In this document: positions 36,560-45,545 of the stretch, one piece after another
Layout of the letters: each line of letters starts with the position of its first letter
Numbering within the stretch: the first letter of the stretch is position 1
Source of the DNA: JAODBJ01 sp963782465
Lineage (GTDB): Bacteria; Actinomycetota; Acidimicrobiia; IMCC26256; PALSA-610
DNA length: 64,000 bases
Reading direction: 5' to 3'
NCBI GenBank assembly: GCA_963782465.1
Contig: CAWAJR010000007.1
Coordinates: 372,001-436,000, forward strand
Program-made: the position numbers and the translations under genes
The notes under the pieces: model-generated
What the model was told of the DNA's origin: nothing
The model's database searches: none
The model's input: only the letters and a program-made list of their open reading frames with translations

Positions 36560-36801
36560 ACACGACCGACCCGGCCGAGACGATCCGCGCGACGCTCGCG
36601 CGTATCGCACCCGAAGCCGACTTCGACGCGCTGTCCCCCGATGCCGATCTCCAGGAGGCCCTCGATCTCGACTCGATGGACTTCCTCAACTTCGTCATCG
36701 GGTTGAAGGAGGCAACCGGCGTGGAGATCCCCGAGCACGACTATGCCCAGGTCGCGACGCTCAGAGGCTGCATCGAGTACCTCGCTGCTCGCGCCCGCTG
36801 A
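36556..36801 (+). CDS. Acyl carrier protein in a dehydrogenase operon
   Basis: 81 residues, GTG overlapping the E2 stop. The phosphopantetheine attachment site is Ser40 in LDLDSMDFLNF; surrounding helices (IRATLARIAPEADFDAL, FVIGLKEATGVEIP) give the four-helix ACP fold. A free ACP in a 2-oxoacid dehydrogenase/acyl-CoA ligase operon is unusual: no ketosynthase or other fatty-acid synthesis gene is near. It may accept the acyl unit made by the ligase or E2, or serve as a regulatory or storage carrier; this is inference. Confidence 0.88.
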   Translation: MNTTDPAETIRATLARIAPEADFDALSPDADLQEALDLDSMDFLNFVIGLKEATGVEIPEHDYAQVATLRGCIEYLAARAR

Positions 36802-36815
36802 GGCGTCACGGCCCC

Positions 36816-36835
36816 CCAGGGACCATCGCCTCTGT
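36816..36835 (+). promoter_or_regulatory. Weak DosR-box-like element before the PEP synthase gene
   Basis: CCAGGGACCATCGCCTCTGT keeps the left half-site GGGACCAT but the right half is poor: 10 of 20 matches. Its centre is about 60 bp before the start codon. Considered only because two better sites lie in the same region. Confidence 0.25.
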
Positions 36836-36885
36836 TCCCTCCGGGCATCGCGCACGACGCTGGTCACATCGCCCGAGAGCGAGGT

Positions 36886-39147
36886 GTGAGCGTGCGCAGT
36901 GTCACATGGTTCCAGGAGTTGTCGTCGGCGGACGTTGCCGTGGTCGGTGGGAAGGGTGCGAACCTCGGCGAGCTGACGAGAGCCGGCTTCCCGGTACCTC
37001 GCGGTTTCGTGATCACTGCGGATGCGTACCTCGACGCCATGGACCACGGCGGTGTGCGCGCCGAATTGGTCGAGGTGGCCCACGCGATCGATGTGGATAC
37101 CGCGGATTCGCTCGCGACCGGAGCCCACCGGTTGCAGGACCTCGTCGGGAAAGCCGGCATGCCCGACCGGTTGCGGGCCGAGATCGCGACCGCGTACGCC
37201 GCGCTCGGCGACGGCCGCGTGGCCGTCAGGTCGTCGGCGACGAGCGAAGACACCGCCGACGCGTCGTTCGCGGGCATGAACCGCACCTTCACGAACGTCG
37301 AAGGCGCCGACGACGTCGTGGCCCACGTCGTCGAATGCTGGGCGTCGCTCTACGCCGAACGGGTCGTCGCCTACCGGCGGGCACGCGGGTTCGACGACGA
37401 ACCGGCGATCGCGGTCGTCGTCCAGGAGATGGTCGACTCGGAACGCAGCGGCGTGATGTTCACGGTCGACCCGGCAACCGGGCAACGCACGCAGCTGGTG
37501 ATCGAGGCGGCGTTCGGGCTCGGCGAAGTCGTCGTGGGCGGCCAGGTCGAACCCGACACCTACCGCGTCGAGAAGGACGATTTCCACCTCGTCGACGTTC
37601 GGGTCGGCCGCCAGACATTCGCGATCGTCGCCGACCCCGCACACGGGGACCGTCGCGTCGAGCTGCCGGCCACCGAAGGGGCGCGGCGCGTGTTGAGCGA
37701 CGACGAGGTGGCCGCGCTCGCGCGCATCGGGGTCGCGATTGAACAGCATTACGGCGCGCCGCAAGATGTCGAATGGGCCCTGGCGAAGGGCTCGCTGTTC
37801 ATCGTGCAGTCGAGGCCGATCACGACACTGGGCGGCGACACCAACGACGCCGAACCCGAGGGTCAGGTTCTCGTGCGGGGCCTGGGTGCGTCCCCGGGGA
37901 CGGCGACCGGTGCCGTACGCGTGTTGCACAACCCGGAGGAGGGCGCCGCGCTCGTGCAGGGTGAGATCCTCGTTGCGCCGATGACGAACCCAGATTGGGT
38001 ACCGGTGCTCCGGCGCGCCGGTGCCCTGGTGACCGATGGTGGCGGGATGACGTGCCACGCCGCGATCGTCACCCGCGAACTGGGTGTGCCGTGCATCGTC
38101 GGGGCACGGCGCGCGACGGAGGTGTTGCGCGACGGCGAACTGGTCACCGTCGACGGTACGAAGGGTGTGGTCGTGGCGGGCGGCGCGGCGACCGTCGTGC
38201 CGGTTCGCGAGCGCCCCCCGACGGTCGTCTCGGCCATCGAGCCGCTCGCGACGCGGCTGTACGTCAACCTCGCGATGGCCGACCAGGCCGAACGGGTGGC
38301 GGCGCTGCCCGTCGACGGCGTCGGTCTGCTGCGGGCTGAGTTCATGATCACCGACGCGTTGCACGGCATGCACCCGAGGGCGCTCATCGCGAAGGGCGGG
38401 CGCGAGCAGTTCATCGAGCAGATGAGCCAAGCGCTGCTACGGATCACGTCGGCGTTCGCGCCCCGGCCGGTCGTCTACCGCACGATCGACTTCCGCACGA
38501 ACGAGTTCCGCAAGCTCGAGGGCGGCAGTGCATTCGAGCCGGTCGAGGGGAACCCGATGATCGGCTACCGCGGCTGCTACCGCTACGTGCGAGAGCCCGA
38601 CCTCTTCGCACTCGAATGTGAGCTGCTCGCGCGAGTGCGCGAGCAGACACCGAACCTGCACGTCATGATCCCGTTCGTTCGTACCCGCTGGGAACTCGAG
38701 GCGTGCCTCGAGATGATCGACGCGAGCCCGCTCGGGCGCCAGCGCGGCCTGCACCGCTGGGTGATGGCCGAAGTGCCGTCGGTCGTGTACCGCGTGCCGG
38801 AGTACGCGGCCCTCGGCGTCGACGGTGTGTCGATCGGGTCGAACGACCTGACGCAGCTGATGCTCGGCGTCGATCGCGACTCCGAGATCTGCTCGGAGCT
38901 GTTCGACGAATCCGACGCGGCCGTGCTCGACGCGATCGGCCGGATCATCACCGCCGCGAACGATGCGGGGATCACGTCGTCGCTGTGTGGGCAGGCGCCG
39001 TCGAACCGGCCCGAGTTCGCCGAGCACCTCGTGCGTTTCGGCATCACGTCGATCTCGGTGAACATCGATGCCGTCGAGCGTGCTCGCGACGTCATCGGGG
39101 CGGCCGAACGGCGCGTGTTGCTCGAGGCCGCCCGCCACACGAACTGA
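36886..39147 (+). CDS. ppsA: Phosphoenolpyruvate synthase
   Basis: 753 residues. The N-terminal ATP-grasp domain has GGKGANLGELTRAGFPVPRGFVIT and AVRSSATSEDTADASFAGM; the phosphohistidine domain has GGGMTCHAAIVTRELGVPCIVG with His391; the C-terminal TIM barrel has GVGLLRAEFMI, GNPMIGYRGCYRY and IGSNDLTQLMLGVDRD with SLCGQAPS. It makes PEP, AMP and phosphate from pyruvate and ATP, the gluconeogenic counterpart to the adjacent pyruvate dehydrogenase. GTG start; the 84-bp gap to the ACP gene carries its own weak DosR-like site. Confidence 0.93.
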   Translation: MSVRSVTWFQELSSADVAVVGGKGANLGELTRAGFPVPRGFVITADAYLDAMDHGGVRAELVEVAHAIDVDTADSLATGAHRLQDLVGKAGMPDRLRAEIATAYAALGDGRVAVRSSATSEDTADASFAGMNRTFTNVEGADDVVAHVVECWASLYAERVVAYRRARGFDDEPAIAVVVQEMVDSERSGVMFTVDPATGQRTQLVIEAAFGLGEVVVGGQVEPDTYRVEKDDFHLVDVRVGRQTFAIVADPAHGDRRVELPATEGARRVLSDDEVAALARIGVAIEQHYGAPQDVEWALAKGSLFIVQSRPITTLGGDTNDAEPEGQVLVRGLGASPGTATGAVRVLHNPEEGAALVQGEILVAPMTNPDWVPVLRRAGALVTDGGGMTCHAAIVTRELGVPCIVGARRATEVLRDGELVTVDGTKGVVVAGGAATVVPVRERPPTVVSAIEPLATRLYVNLAMADQAERVAALPVDGVGLLRAEFMITDALHGMHPRALIAKGGREQFIEQMSQALLRITSAFAPRPVVYRTIDFRTNEFRKLEGGSAFEPVEGNPMIGYRGCYRYVREPDLFALECELLARVREQTPNLHVMIPFVRTRWELEACLEMIDASPLGRQRGLHRWVMAEVPSVVYRVPEYAALGVDGVSIGSNDLTQLMLGVDRDSEICSELFDESDAAVLDAIGRIITAANDAGITSSLCGQAPSNRPEFAEHLVRFGITSISVNIDAVERARDVIGAAERRVLLEAARHTN

Positions 39148-39162
39148 CCGGAAGGAGACACG

Positions 39163-40245
39163 ATGGCCATCCACCGCTCCGATCTCGACAAACTCGCCCG
39201 CATGCACGCGCTGCCGGCGGTCAGCCTGCTGTTCGGTACCGACCGGCGGCGCCCCGGGAACGGCGAAGACGTCTTGCGGCTGCGGGGGTTGGTGGGCGAG
39301 GCCCGCCGCCGCCTGCACGACGCGTACGGGTTGGACGACGCCTCGCCGCTCGTCGCCCGCCTGCAGCACGTGTCGGAGCATGTCGACTGGATGCACCCCG
39401 AAGACGGGGTCGCCATCTTCGTGACGGCCGACGAGCAGTTCGTGTTCCCGCTGCCCTTCGCGGTCGACGATCACGTCGTCGTCGAAGAGACGTTCGCGAC
39501 GCGCACGTTGCTCCGCGCGGTGCAGCGGGCCGATCGCTACCGGGTGCTGGTGTTGTCGGGTCACCGTTCCCGCCTCTTCGAGGGCTTCGACGCGAAATTG
39601 CACGAGGTGAGCGAAGGTTCCTTCCCGGTAGAGGTCGAAGCACCACTCGAAGAAGACACCCCGCACCGTGATCTGCCGCCGCACGAGCGACGTCGCGACG
39701 CCGACCACCACTTTGTGTTCCGTGCCGTCGACCGCGCGCTGCACGAGCGTTCGGCCGCCGACCCACTCCCCGTGATCGTGGTCGCCGTCGAGCGCGATCT
39801 CGCGTTCTTCGACGAGGTCACCACGCACGGTGCGACGATCGTCGATCGGATCACCGGCGACCACAGCCGCGACGACGCGCTCGACATCGCGCGATTGGTC
39901 GCGCCGGTCGCGCAGGCGCATTTCGATCGCCGCCGCACCGATGCCGTCGGCGAGGTGGAACGCGCGGTCGGGGCCAAACGCGCGGCGTTGGGCGTGCACG
40001 ACGCGTGGGCGCCGGCGCTCGGCGGGCGGGGCCGGTTACTCGTGGTCGAGGACGACTACGTGTTCCCGGGGCACGTCGTCGGCGACGAGCTCGTTGCCGG
40101 CGCGGGCCCGTCGCGTGCCGGCCGGCTCGACGACGCCGTCGACGAGTTGATCGAAGCCGTGATGACGCACGGTGGCGACGCGGTGCTCGTCGGTCCCGGT
40201 GGGCTCGGCGAGTACGGCCCGGTCGCGCTGGTGTTGCGCTACTGA
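39163..40245 (+). CDS. baeRF-type ribosome hibernation factor candidate (Balon/Rv2629-like)
   Basis: 360 residues. The layout follows the bacterial archaeo-eukaryotic release factor family: an N-terminal domain with LPAVSLLFGTDRR...LRLRGLVGEARRRL, HPEDGVAIFVTADEQFVFPLPFAVDDHVVV, then RYRVLVLSGHRSRLFEGFDAKLHEV and an HG-poor loop, and a C-terminal Pelota/eRF1 domain-3-like end (HGGDAVLVGPGGL). Relatives Balon and mycobacterial Rv2629 bind stalled or idle ribosomes during cold or hypoxic dormancy. Ribosome site GGAAGGAG, 15 bp after ppsA, suggests cotranscription. The assignment comes from domain pattern; details of family branch are uncertain. Confidence 0.75.
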   Translation: MAIHRSDLDKLARMHALPAVSLLFGTDRRRPGNGEDVLRLRGLVGEARRRLHDAYGLDDASPLVARLQHVSEHVDWMHPEDGVAIFVTADEQFVFPLPFAVDDHVVVEETFATRTLLRAVQRADRYRVLVLSGHRSRLFEGFDAKLHEVSEGSFPVEVEAPLEEDTPHRDLPPHERRRDADHHFVFRAVDRALHERSAADPLPVIVVAVERDLAFFDEVTTHGATIVDRITGDHSRDDALDIARLVAPVAQAHFDRRRTDAVGEVERAVGAKRAALGVHDAWAPALGGRGRLLVVEDDYVFPGHVVGDELVAGAGPSRAGRLDDAVDELIEAVMTHGGDAVLVGPGGLGEYGPVALVLRY

Positions 40246-40284
40246 CGAAAGGAGGCGCGGCCGGTAGGAGCGCCTGCTCGCCCG

Positions 40285-41997
40285 CTATTCCTCGATGAAA
40301 CCGACCGCGCCGGGCGCGGCGTCGCGGCCGAGCAGGTGCTTGAGCACCTTGCCGCTCGCGTTGTGGGGGAGCGCGTCGAGGAACTGCACGTGGGCCGGCA
40401 CCTTGTACGCGGCGAGGGCCGCGGCGGCGAACGCGCGCACGTCGTCGTCGGAGAGCTGACTGCCGGCGTGCAGTACGACGAACGCTTTCACCTCTTGACC
40501 GAGCGTCGGGTGGTCGATGCCGACGACCGCGACCTCGGCGATGTCGGCGTGTTCGATGAGGCGGTTCTCGACCTCGGCTGGGTAGATGTTCTCGCCGCCC
40601 CGGATGATGAGGTCGTTACGCCGCCCTTCGAGGTACACGAACTCGTCGACGACGTGCCCGAAGTCGCCGGTGCGGTACCACCGTTCGTCGTCGAGCGCGG
40701 CGTGGGTCGCGGCGGGGTTGTTCCAGTAACCGAGGAACAGCGCCGGTGTGCGAACGCAGATCTCGCCGACCTGGCCCTCGGGGAGCGCCGCACCGGTGGC
40801 GGGATCGCGGATCTCGAGCTCGACCGTGGGCGACGCGTTCCCGATGCTGTCGGGGTGTACGTAGGTGGAGTCGGCGCGCAGTGATGTGCCCCCGCCGTTC
40901 GATTCGGTCATGCCCCAACCCGTGCCGAGCCGGGGCCGGACGTGGGGCAACTTCTCGCCGAGCCGGCGGAGCAGTTCCGGCGCCCATACCGCGCTGCCGC
41001 CGCCGATGTTCTTCAACGACGAGAGGTCGTAGCGATCGAGGTCGGGCCATTCGAGCAGGCGCCACAGTTGCGTCGGGACGAGCGACCAGGTTGTCGCCCG
41101 GTGCCGTTCGGTGAGTTCGAGGTGCACTGCTTCCTGCCACCGGCCCGTCGGTGGGTACACGATCGTCATACCGCTCGCGCACGCCATCACCAGCTGGCAG
41201 TTCAACCCCGAGACATGGAACATCGGCGAGGCCGAAACGGTGCACGGTGGCGACGACGGGATGTCGGGCGAGTGCCCGCCGGCCGCCGCGCGTGCGATGC
41301 CTTCGGCGCCGCGCAGCATCGCCATCGAGACGAAGTTGATGTTGCTGCGGTGCGAAAGCAGCGCGCCCTTCGGCCGGCCGGTGGTGCCGCTCGTGAACAA
41401 GATGAGGAACGGGTCGTCTTCGTCGATGGTGTCGTCGGGCAGCGCGGCCGCGCTCGTCCCCTCGAGCGATGCGAAGTCGTCTTCGAACACGACGATCGGC
41501 AGCGACGCCGCGATCGGTTCGCCGTCGAGGCGGTCGATCCGCCGTCGATCGCCGAGCAGCACCCGCGGTTCGGTGAGCTCGAGCGCGTACGTCATCTCCG
41601 GGCCGGTCCACCAGCCGTTCATCGCGACGGTGATCCCGCCGAGCGCCGTCGTGGCCCAGAACGTGATCGCGTACTCGACGCAGTTGGCGGCCGCGATCGC
41701 GACCCGGTCGCCCTTCGTCACGCCGTACTTCTCGGCCAGCGTGCGCGCGACGGCGGCAACCGGCGCGAGCATCGCCTCGTAGGTGAGCGTCCGGTCGGGG
41801 AAGACCACGTACGGCCGCGGGCCGAACCGGTCGGCCGCGGAGACGAGCAGCTCGCGGAGGTTGCGGGGCCGGTTCTTGAACACCTGCATGTCGATGCCGA
41901 GCACGTTCTCGGTCACCAGCTCGAACGGTGCACCCGGCCCCGTGAGCGCGTCGCGTACGGCGTCGGGCAGCGTGCGATCCGGCCACGTCAGTTTCAC
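40285..41997 (-). CDS. Fatty-acyl-CoA synthetase (FadD-like)
   Basis: 570 residues. ANL motifs: LILFTSGTTGRPKGALLSH (P-loop), GTGWGMTESNG (A5), RWYRTGDFG (A7), GRRNDLIIRGGENIYPAEVE (A8) and NASGKVLKHLL (A10). NGWWTGPEMTYALELT and PMFHVSG are typical of medium/long-chain enzymes. It converts fatty acids to CoA esters. Faces the ribosome hibernation factor gene (convergent), and its stop lies 40 bp from it. Probably monocistronic. Confidence 0.92.
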   Translation of the reverse strand: MKLTWPDRTLPDAVRDALTGPGAPFELVTENVLGIDMQVFKNRPRNLRELLVSAADRFGPRPYVVFPDRTLTYEAMLAPVAAVARTLAEKYGVTKGDRVAIAAANCVEYAITFWATTALGGITVAMNGWWTGPEMTYALELTEPRVLLGDRRRIDRLDGEPIAASLPIVVFEDDFASLEGTSAAALPDDTIDEDDPFLILFTSGTTGRPKGALLSHRSNINFVSMAMLRGAEGIARAAAGGHSPDIPSSPPCTVSASPMFHVSGLNCQLVMACASGMTIVYPPTGRWQEAVHLELTERHRATTWSLVPTQLWRLLEWPDLDRYDLSSLKNIGGGSAVWAPELLRRLGEKLPHVRPRLGTGWGMTESNGGGTSLRADSTYVHPDSIGNASPTVELEIRDPATGAALPEGQVGEICVRTPALFLGYWNNPAATHAALDDERWYRTGDFGHVVDEFVYLEGRRNDLIIRGGENIYPAEVENRLIEHADIAEVAVVGIDHPTLGQEVKAFVVLHAGSQLSDDDVRAFAAAALAAYKVPAHVQFLDALPHNASGKVLKHLLGRDAAPGAVGFIEE

Positions 41998-42121
41998 TGG
42001 TTGTATCCCCGTCGGTCTGGTCGAGGCCGCGGGCTCAGCGGCGCGCGGCGGTGGTGCGCTCGAACCCCATCCTTGTCGAAGCGCGCCGCGCCGCGGTAGT
42101 CGGCGATCGCGAGCCGGGTCG

Positions 42122-42154
42122 TTGGCGGCCCCCGCGCGTGGCGAGGGCCGCCAA
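42122..42154 (-). terminator. Terminator hairpin after the beta-helix gene
   Basis: TTGGCGGCCC (42122-42131) pairs perfectly with GGGCCGCCAA (42145-42154) around a 13-nt loop, 14 bp beyond the stop of the beta-helix protein on the minus strand. Confidence 0.65.
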
Positions 42155-42167
42155 GTCCGAAGGTTCG

Positions 42168-43299
42168 TTACTGGACGAGACCGGTGCCGACGTTCGTCAG
42201 GGTGTTCTTGTAGATGTACGTCTTGCTGACGTTCTTCGACAACCAGATCCCGATCGTGTTGTTGCTGATCGAGTTGAAACGAACAATCGTGCCGGTCACC
42301 GGGACCACCGCCGAGAACACGATCACGCCCGTGGTGCTCGACACCCCCGCATCAGGATCGCCGACGGTGTTGTTCGTGCCGATGATGTTCTGCACGACTT
42401 TGTTGTTGTTGACGTTCTGCGACGGTGTGTGCGAGTGGATCTGGACACCACCTTCACCGTTGCCGGAAATGGTGTTGTGGATCGCGACGTTGTCGTGCGA
42501 GCCGGTGCCGGGTGCGGCCGCCGCGAACAGCACGCCGGCACCCCCGTTGTTCATCACGGTGTTCCACTCGATGAGGTTGTTGTACACGCCGGTGCCGGGC
42601 GTGTGCGACGGAAGCGTGATCCCGCAGTCGAGTGCGTTGTAGCTCGCGACGTTGTACGCGATGACGTTGTCGTGCGACGGGGCGATGTCGTCGCTGACGA
42701 GGATCCCCCCGACGTTGTGCACGACCCGGTTGCCGATCACCCGCGAGTACGAAGTGGCTTGCAGGTGCAGGCCCTCGCCGCAGTCGCCCGGTACCTCTCC
42801 CTGCGGGAGGCACGGCGGGTAGGTCGACGGCGACGTTGCGCCGGTGTCGTTGTAGGCCACGTAGTTGTGCGAGATCCGCACGTACCGAACCTGCGTGGCC
42901 AGGATGCCCTCACCGATCGCGTGTTCGACGCGGAAGCCGTCGACCGTGGTCCCGTTCGCACCGGGGCCGACCACGATGCCGTTCGTCTTGCCCGACGCGT
43001 CGATGGTCGCGTGGTCGCCCAGCAGGATCAGGTGCTTCGCGACGATCACCTGCTCCTTGTACGTGCCGGGCCGACGTGGACGGTGTAGTCGGGGCGCGCG
43101 ACGCCGATCCCATGGTTGATGGTGCGGCACGGTCGCGCCTCGGTGCCGCAGCCGGCGGAGTTGTAACCATGCTCGGAGACGTACACGTCGCCGCTGTTCC
43201 CGTGCGCGCTCGCGGGTGCTGCCGCAACGCCGAGCAAGCCGACGAGCATCGTTCCCACCACGCCCGCGACGCGGCCCGCCGAAGACGTCGATTCGTCAT
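42168..43299 (-). CDS. Secreted parallel beta-helix protein, interrupted by two frameshifts
   Basis: The ATG at 43299 follows a good ribosome site (AGGGAGGAC). It starts MTNRRLRR; a lost G in a G-run near 43280 must be restored to enter the signal-peptide frame VVGTMLVGLLGVAAAPASAHG. A second lost base near 43068 (CGGCCCGG, CCC read for CCCC) joins VARPDYTVHVG to PGTYKEQVIVAKHLILLGDHATI. From there one frame runs to 42168. The restored protein of about 377 residues has PbH1 rungs with NNLIEWN, HNYVAYN and NTISGNGE turns and resembles mannuronan epimerase/pectate-lyase-like folds. No catalytic assignment possible. Both breaks lie in C/G runs. Confidence 0.78.
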
Positions 43300-43457
43300 T
43301 CGTCCTCCCTCAGTGATGCCAGTGTGCTGCTTCGCCCCAGGACTGGAGCAGCATGCCGCGCCGCGCACCGGTTCGCCACGGCGGCCACCGATTGTCCGTT
43401 TTGCCGACACGTGTCGTCCGGCCGTCGACGCCGCGCGGCGCAGCGCCGCGTTGAGGC

Positions 43458-44120
43458 TTACCCGGACCCGGGTGTGGCGACGCCGACCTCGTAGGCGATC
43501 ATGACGAGCTGGGCGCGGTCGCGCGCGTCGAGCTTCGTCAGCAGCCGGCTCACGTGGGTCTTCGCGGTTGCGTGCGACATGAACAGCTCGGCTGCGATCT
43601 CCGCGTTCGAGAGCCCGCGCGCGATCGCGCCGAGCACCTCGAGCTCGCGTTCGGTCAAGGTTTCGAGCGCGCGGTTCGGCTTCGGGCCCGTCGGTGCCGG
43701 CTGGGAGACGAACTGTTCGATGAGGCGCCGGGTCACCGTCGGCGCGAGCAGCGCCTCACCTTCGGCCAGGACCCGGACCGCGGTGAGGAGCTCGTCGGGA
43801 CGCGTGTCCTTGAGGAGGAAGCCACTGGCCCCTGCGCGCAACGCCTGGAACACGTACTCATCGAGGTCGAAGGTCGTGAGGATCAGCACCCGGGTCTCGG
43901 GTGCTTCCGCGCCGATGATCCCGGTGGCCTCGAGCCCGTCCATCTCGGGCATGCGGATGTCCATGAGGACGACGTCGGGCCGTTCGGCGCGAACGAGCTC
44001 GATCGCCTCGCGGCCGTTCGAGGCCTCACCGACGACCTCGATGTCGCCGGCCGAACGCAGGAGCACCGCGAACCCGCTGCGCACGAGCACCTGGTCGTCG
44101 GCAACCGCGACGCGGATCAT
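43458..44120 (-). CDS. NarL/LuxR-type response regulator
   Basis: 220 residues. Receiver domain residues 1-120 with acidic pocket DD (8-9), phosphoacceptor Asp54 in VLMDIRMPEMDG, Thr in ILTTFDLD and Lys in FLLKDTRPDE. The LuxR HTH lies at residues about 150-210 (LTERELEVLGAIARGLSNAEIAAELFMSHATAKTHVSRLLTKL). It is cognate to the histidine kinase next to it (10-bp gap). The neighbouring ABC exporter operon is the likely target, as in many actinobacterial kinase-regulator-exporter sets. Confidence 0.95.
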   Translation of the reverse strand: MIRVAVADDQVLVRSGFAVLLRSAGDIEVVGEASNGREAIELVRAERPDVVLMDIRMPEMDGLEATGIIGAEAPETRVLILTTFDLDEYVFQALRAGASGFLLKDTRPDELLTAVRVLAEGEALLAPTVTRRLIEQFVSQPAPTGPKPNRALETLTERELEVLGAIARGLSNAEIAAELFMSHATAKTHVSRLLTKLDARDRAQLVMIAYEVGVATPGSG

Positions 44121-44130
44121 GGCGCGCCGC

Positions 44131-45321
44131 TCATTGCGGGGGGCCGTAGGGGAGGTACGCCTTCACCCGGTACCCACCCCCCGGGCACGGGCCGGTCTCG
44201 AGGTCGCCGCCGTAGACCGCGACGCGCTCGCGCATACCGAGGATGCCGTGCCCGCCGGGTGTCGCGCGACCGTTCACGCCCCGCCCGTTGTCGGAGATCT
44301 GCAGTCTCAGCGCGCCCGGCTCGTAGGTCACCATCACCTGCGCGGTCGCGGGCCCGGCGTGCTTGAGCACATTGGTCAATCCCTCCTGCACGATCCGGTA
44401 CGCGGTGAGGTCGACGCCGGTCGGCACCTCTTCGGCGGCTTCACCGTTGCGCACCACCTCGACGGGCAATCCGGCGGCGGCGAGGTCGTCGACCAGCCGG
44501 GGGAGATCGGCGAGCCCCGGCGCCGGTGCGTGCGCCGCGCCGTCGTTGTCGCGCAGCACCCCGAGCAGGCGCCGCATCTCGGTCAACGTCGAGCGGCTCG
44601 TGCTCGCGATCGCCGCGAGTGAGCGTTTCGCCTCCGCCGGGTCGTCGTCGATCACGTGCACGCCGACACCGGCCTGCACCGCGATGACCCCCATCGAGTG
44701 CGCGACCACGTCGTGTAGCTCCTGGGCGATGCGGAGCCGTTCGTCGGCGACGGCGCGCTTCGCCTCCTCGTCGCGCTCACGCTCGAGGAGCGCGGCGCGC
44801 TGTTCGAGCTGGTCGGTGTACAGCCTGCGGTTCCGCACCGTCGTTCCGAACAAGTACGCGGCGGTGTAGATGGCGCCGCTCAACACGAGGTTGGAAGTGG
44901 TTGCGTCAGGAATGCCGATGAGGGCCACCACGGCAACCGCCGTGACCATCGCCAGGAACCCGACGACGCGTTTCGGCCCGACGCAATGGGAGCCGACGGT
45001 GAACGTGCCCACGAGGACCATCTGCGATTGCACGTCGGGGTGGTATTTCAACGTCGCCAGGAGCACGAGGGCGACCAGGTTGGTGAGGAGCACCGCGAGC
45101 GGTGCCCGCCGCCGTACGAAGTAGGGCACTGAGCAGAACAGTGCGAGCACCACGCCGAGTGCGTCGGTCGAGCGGTAGACGTGGTTCGGGTCGCCGGTCT
45201 TCAGCACGCCGAACAGCCCCACGATCGTGAAGCCGGTGCCGATGAGCGCGTCGAGCACTCTCGGGTCGATCGCGCGTGCCCACTGGCTGAGTCGCGCGTA
45301 CCGCGTCAACGTTCGGTCCAC
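44131..45321 (-). CDS. Sensor histidine kinase (HisKA_3, DesK/NarX type)
   Basis: 396 residues from the GTG at 45321 (VDRTLTRYARLSQ); the longer frame to 45501 enters the divergent region. Five or six TM segments fill residues 20-160 with very short loops, typical of intramembrane-sensing kinases. The phosphoacceptor is His203 in AQELHDVVAHSMGVIAVQAG; the ATPase domain has QEGLTNVLKHAG (N box), DNGRGV and GGHGILGMRERV. It phosphorylates the neighbouring regulator. Divergent from the ABC exporter operon, so envelope stress or a membrane-active peptide is a plausible signal. Confidence 0.93.
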   Translation of the reverse strand: MDRTLTRYARLSQWARAIDPRVLDALIGTGFTIVGLFGVLKTGDPNHVYRSTDALGVVLALFCSVPYFVRRRAPLAVLLTNLVALVLLATLKYHPDVQSQMVLVGTFTVGSHCVGPKRVVGFLAMVTAVAVVALIGIPDATTSNLVLSGAIYTAAYLFGTTVRNRRLYTDQLEQRAALLERERDEEAKRAVADERLRIAQELHDVVAHSMGVIAVQAGVGVHVIDDDPAEAKRSLAAIASTSRSTLTEMRRLLGVLRDNDGAAHAPAPGLADLPRLVDDLAAAGLPVEVVRNGEAAEEVPTGVDLTAYRIVQEGLTNVLKHAGPATAQVMVTYEPGALRLQISDNGRGVNGRATPGGHGILGMRERVAVYGGDLETGPCPGGGYRVKAYLPYGPPQ

Positions 45322-45545
45322 CTGCTCAAGGTAACTCCGGCAACTCGCAGCGGCATCGGGCGCACGGACGATGCCGACGTACATCTCGAGATGTACCCCG
45401 GCGCCGGGAGCCGCTCCCGGCGCTCGCCCGCCGGACGGAGCGTGGAAACGCCGCTCGGGCGATGGCAGGGGGCGGCGAATCCCGCATCGTGAACGCACCA
45501 ACCAGCGGCCCGGACTCAGCGGGCTCGTCCCAAGGAGACAACCCC

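Noticed and set aside
43458..44120. Response regulator as the DosR of the dormancy-like cluster
   Set aside because: It is paired with a multi-TM intramembrane kinase and a divergent exporter, not a heme-GAF DosS-type sensor.
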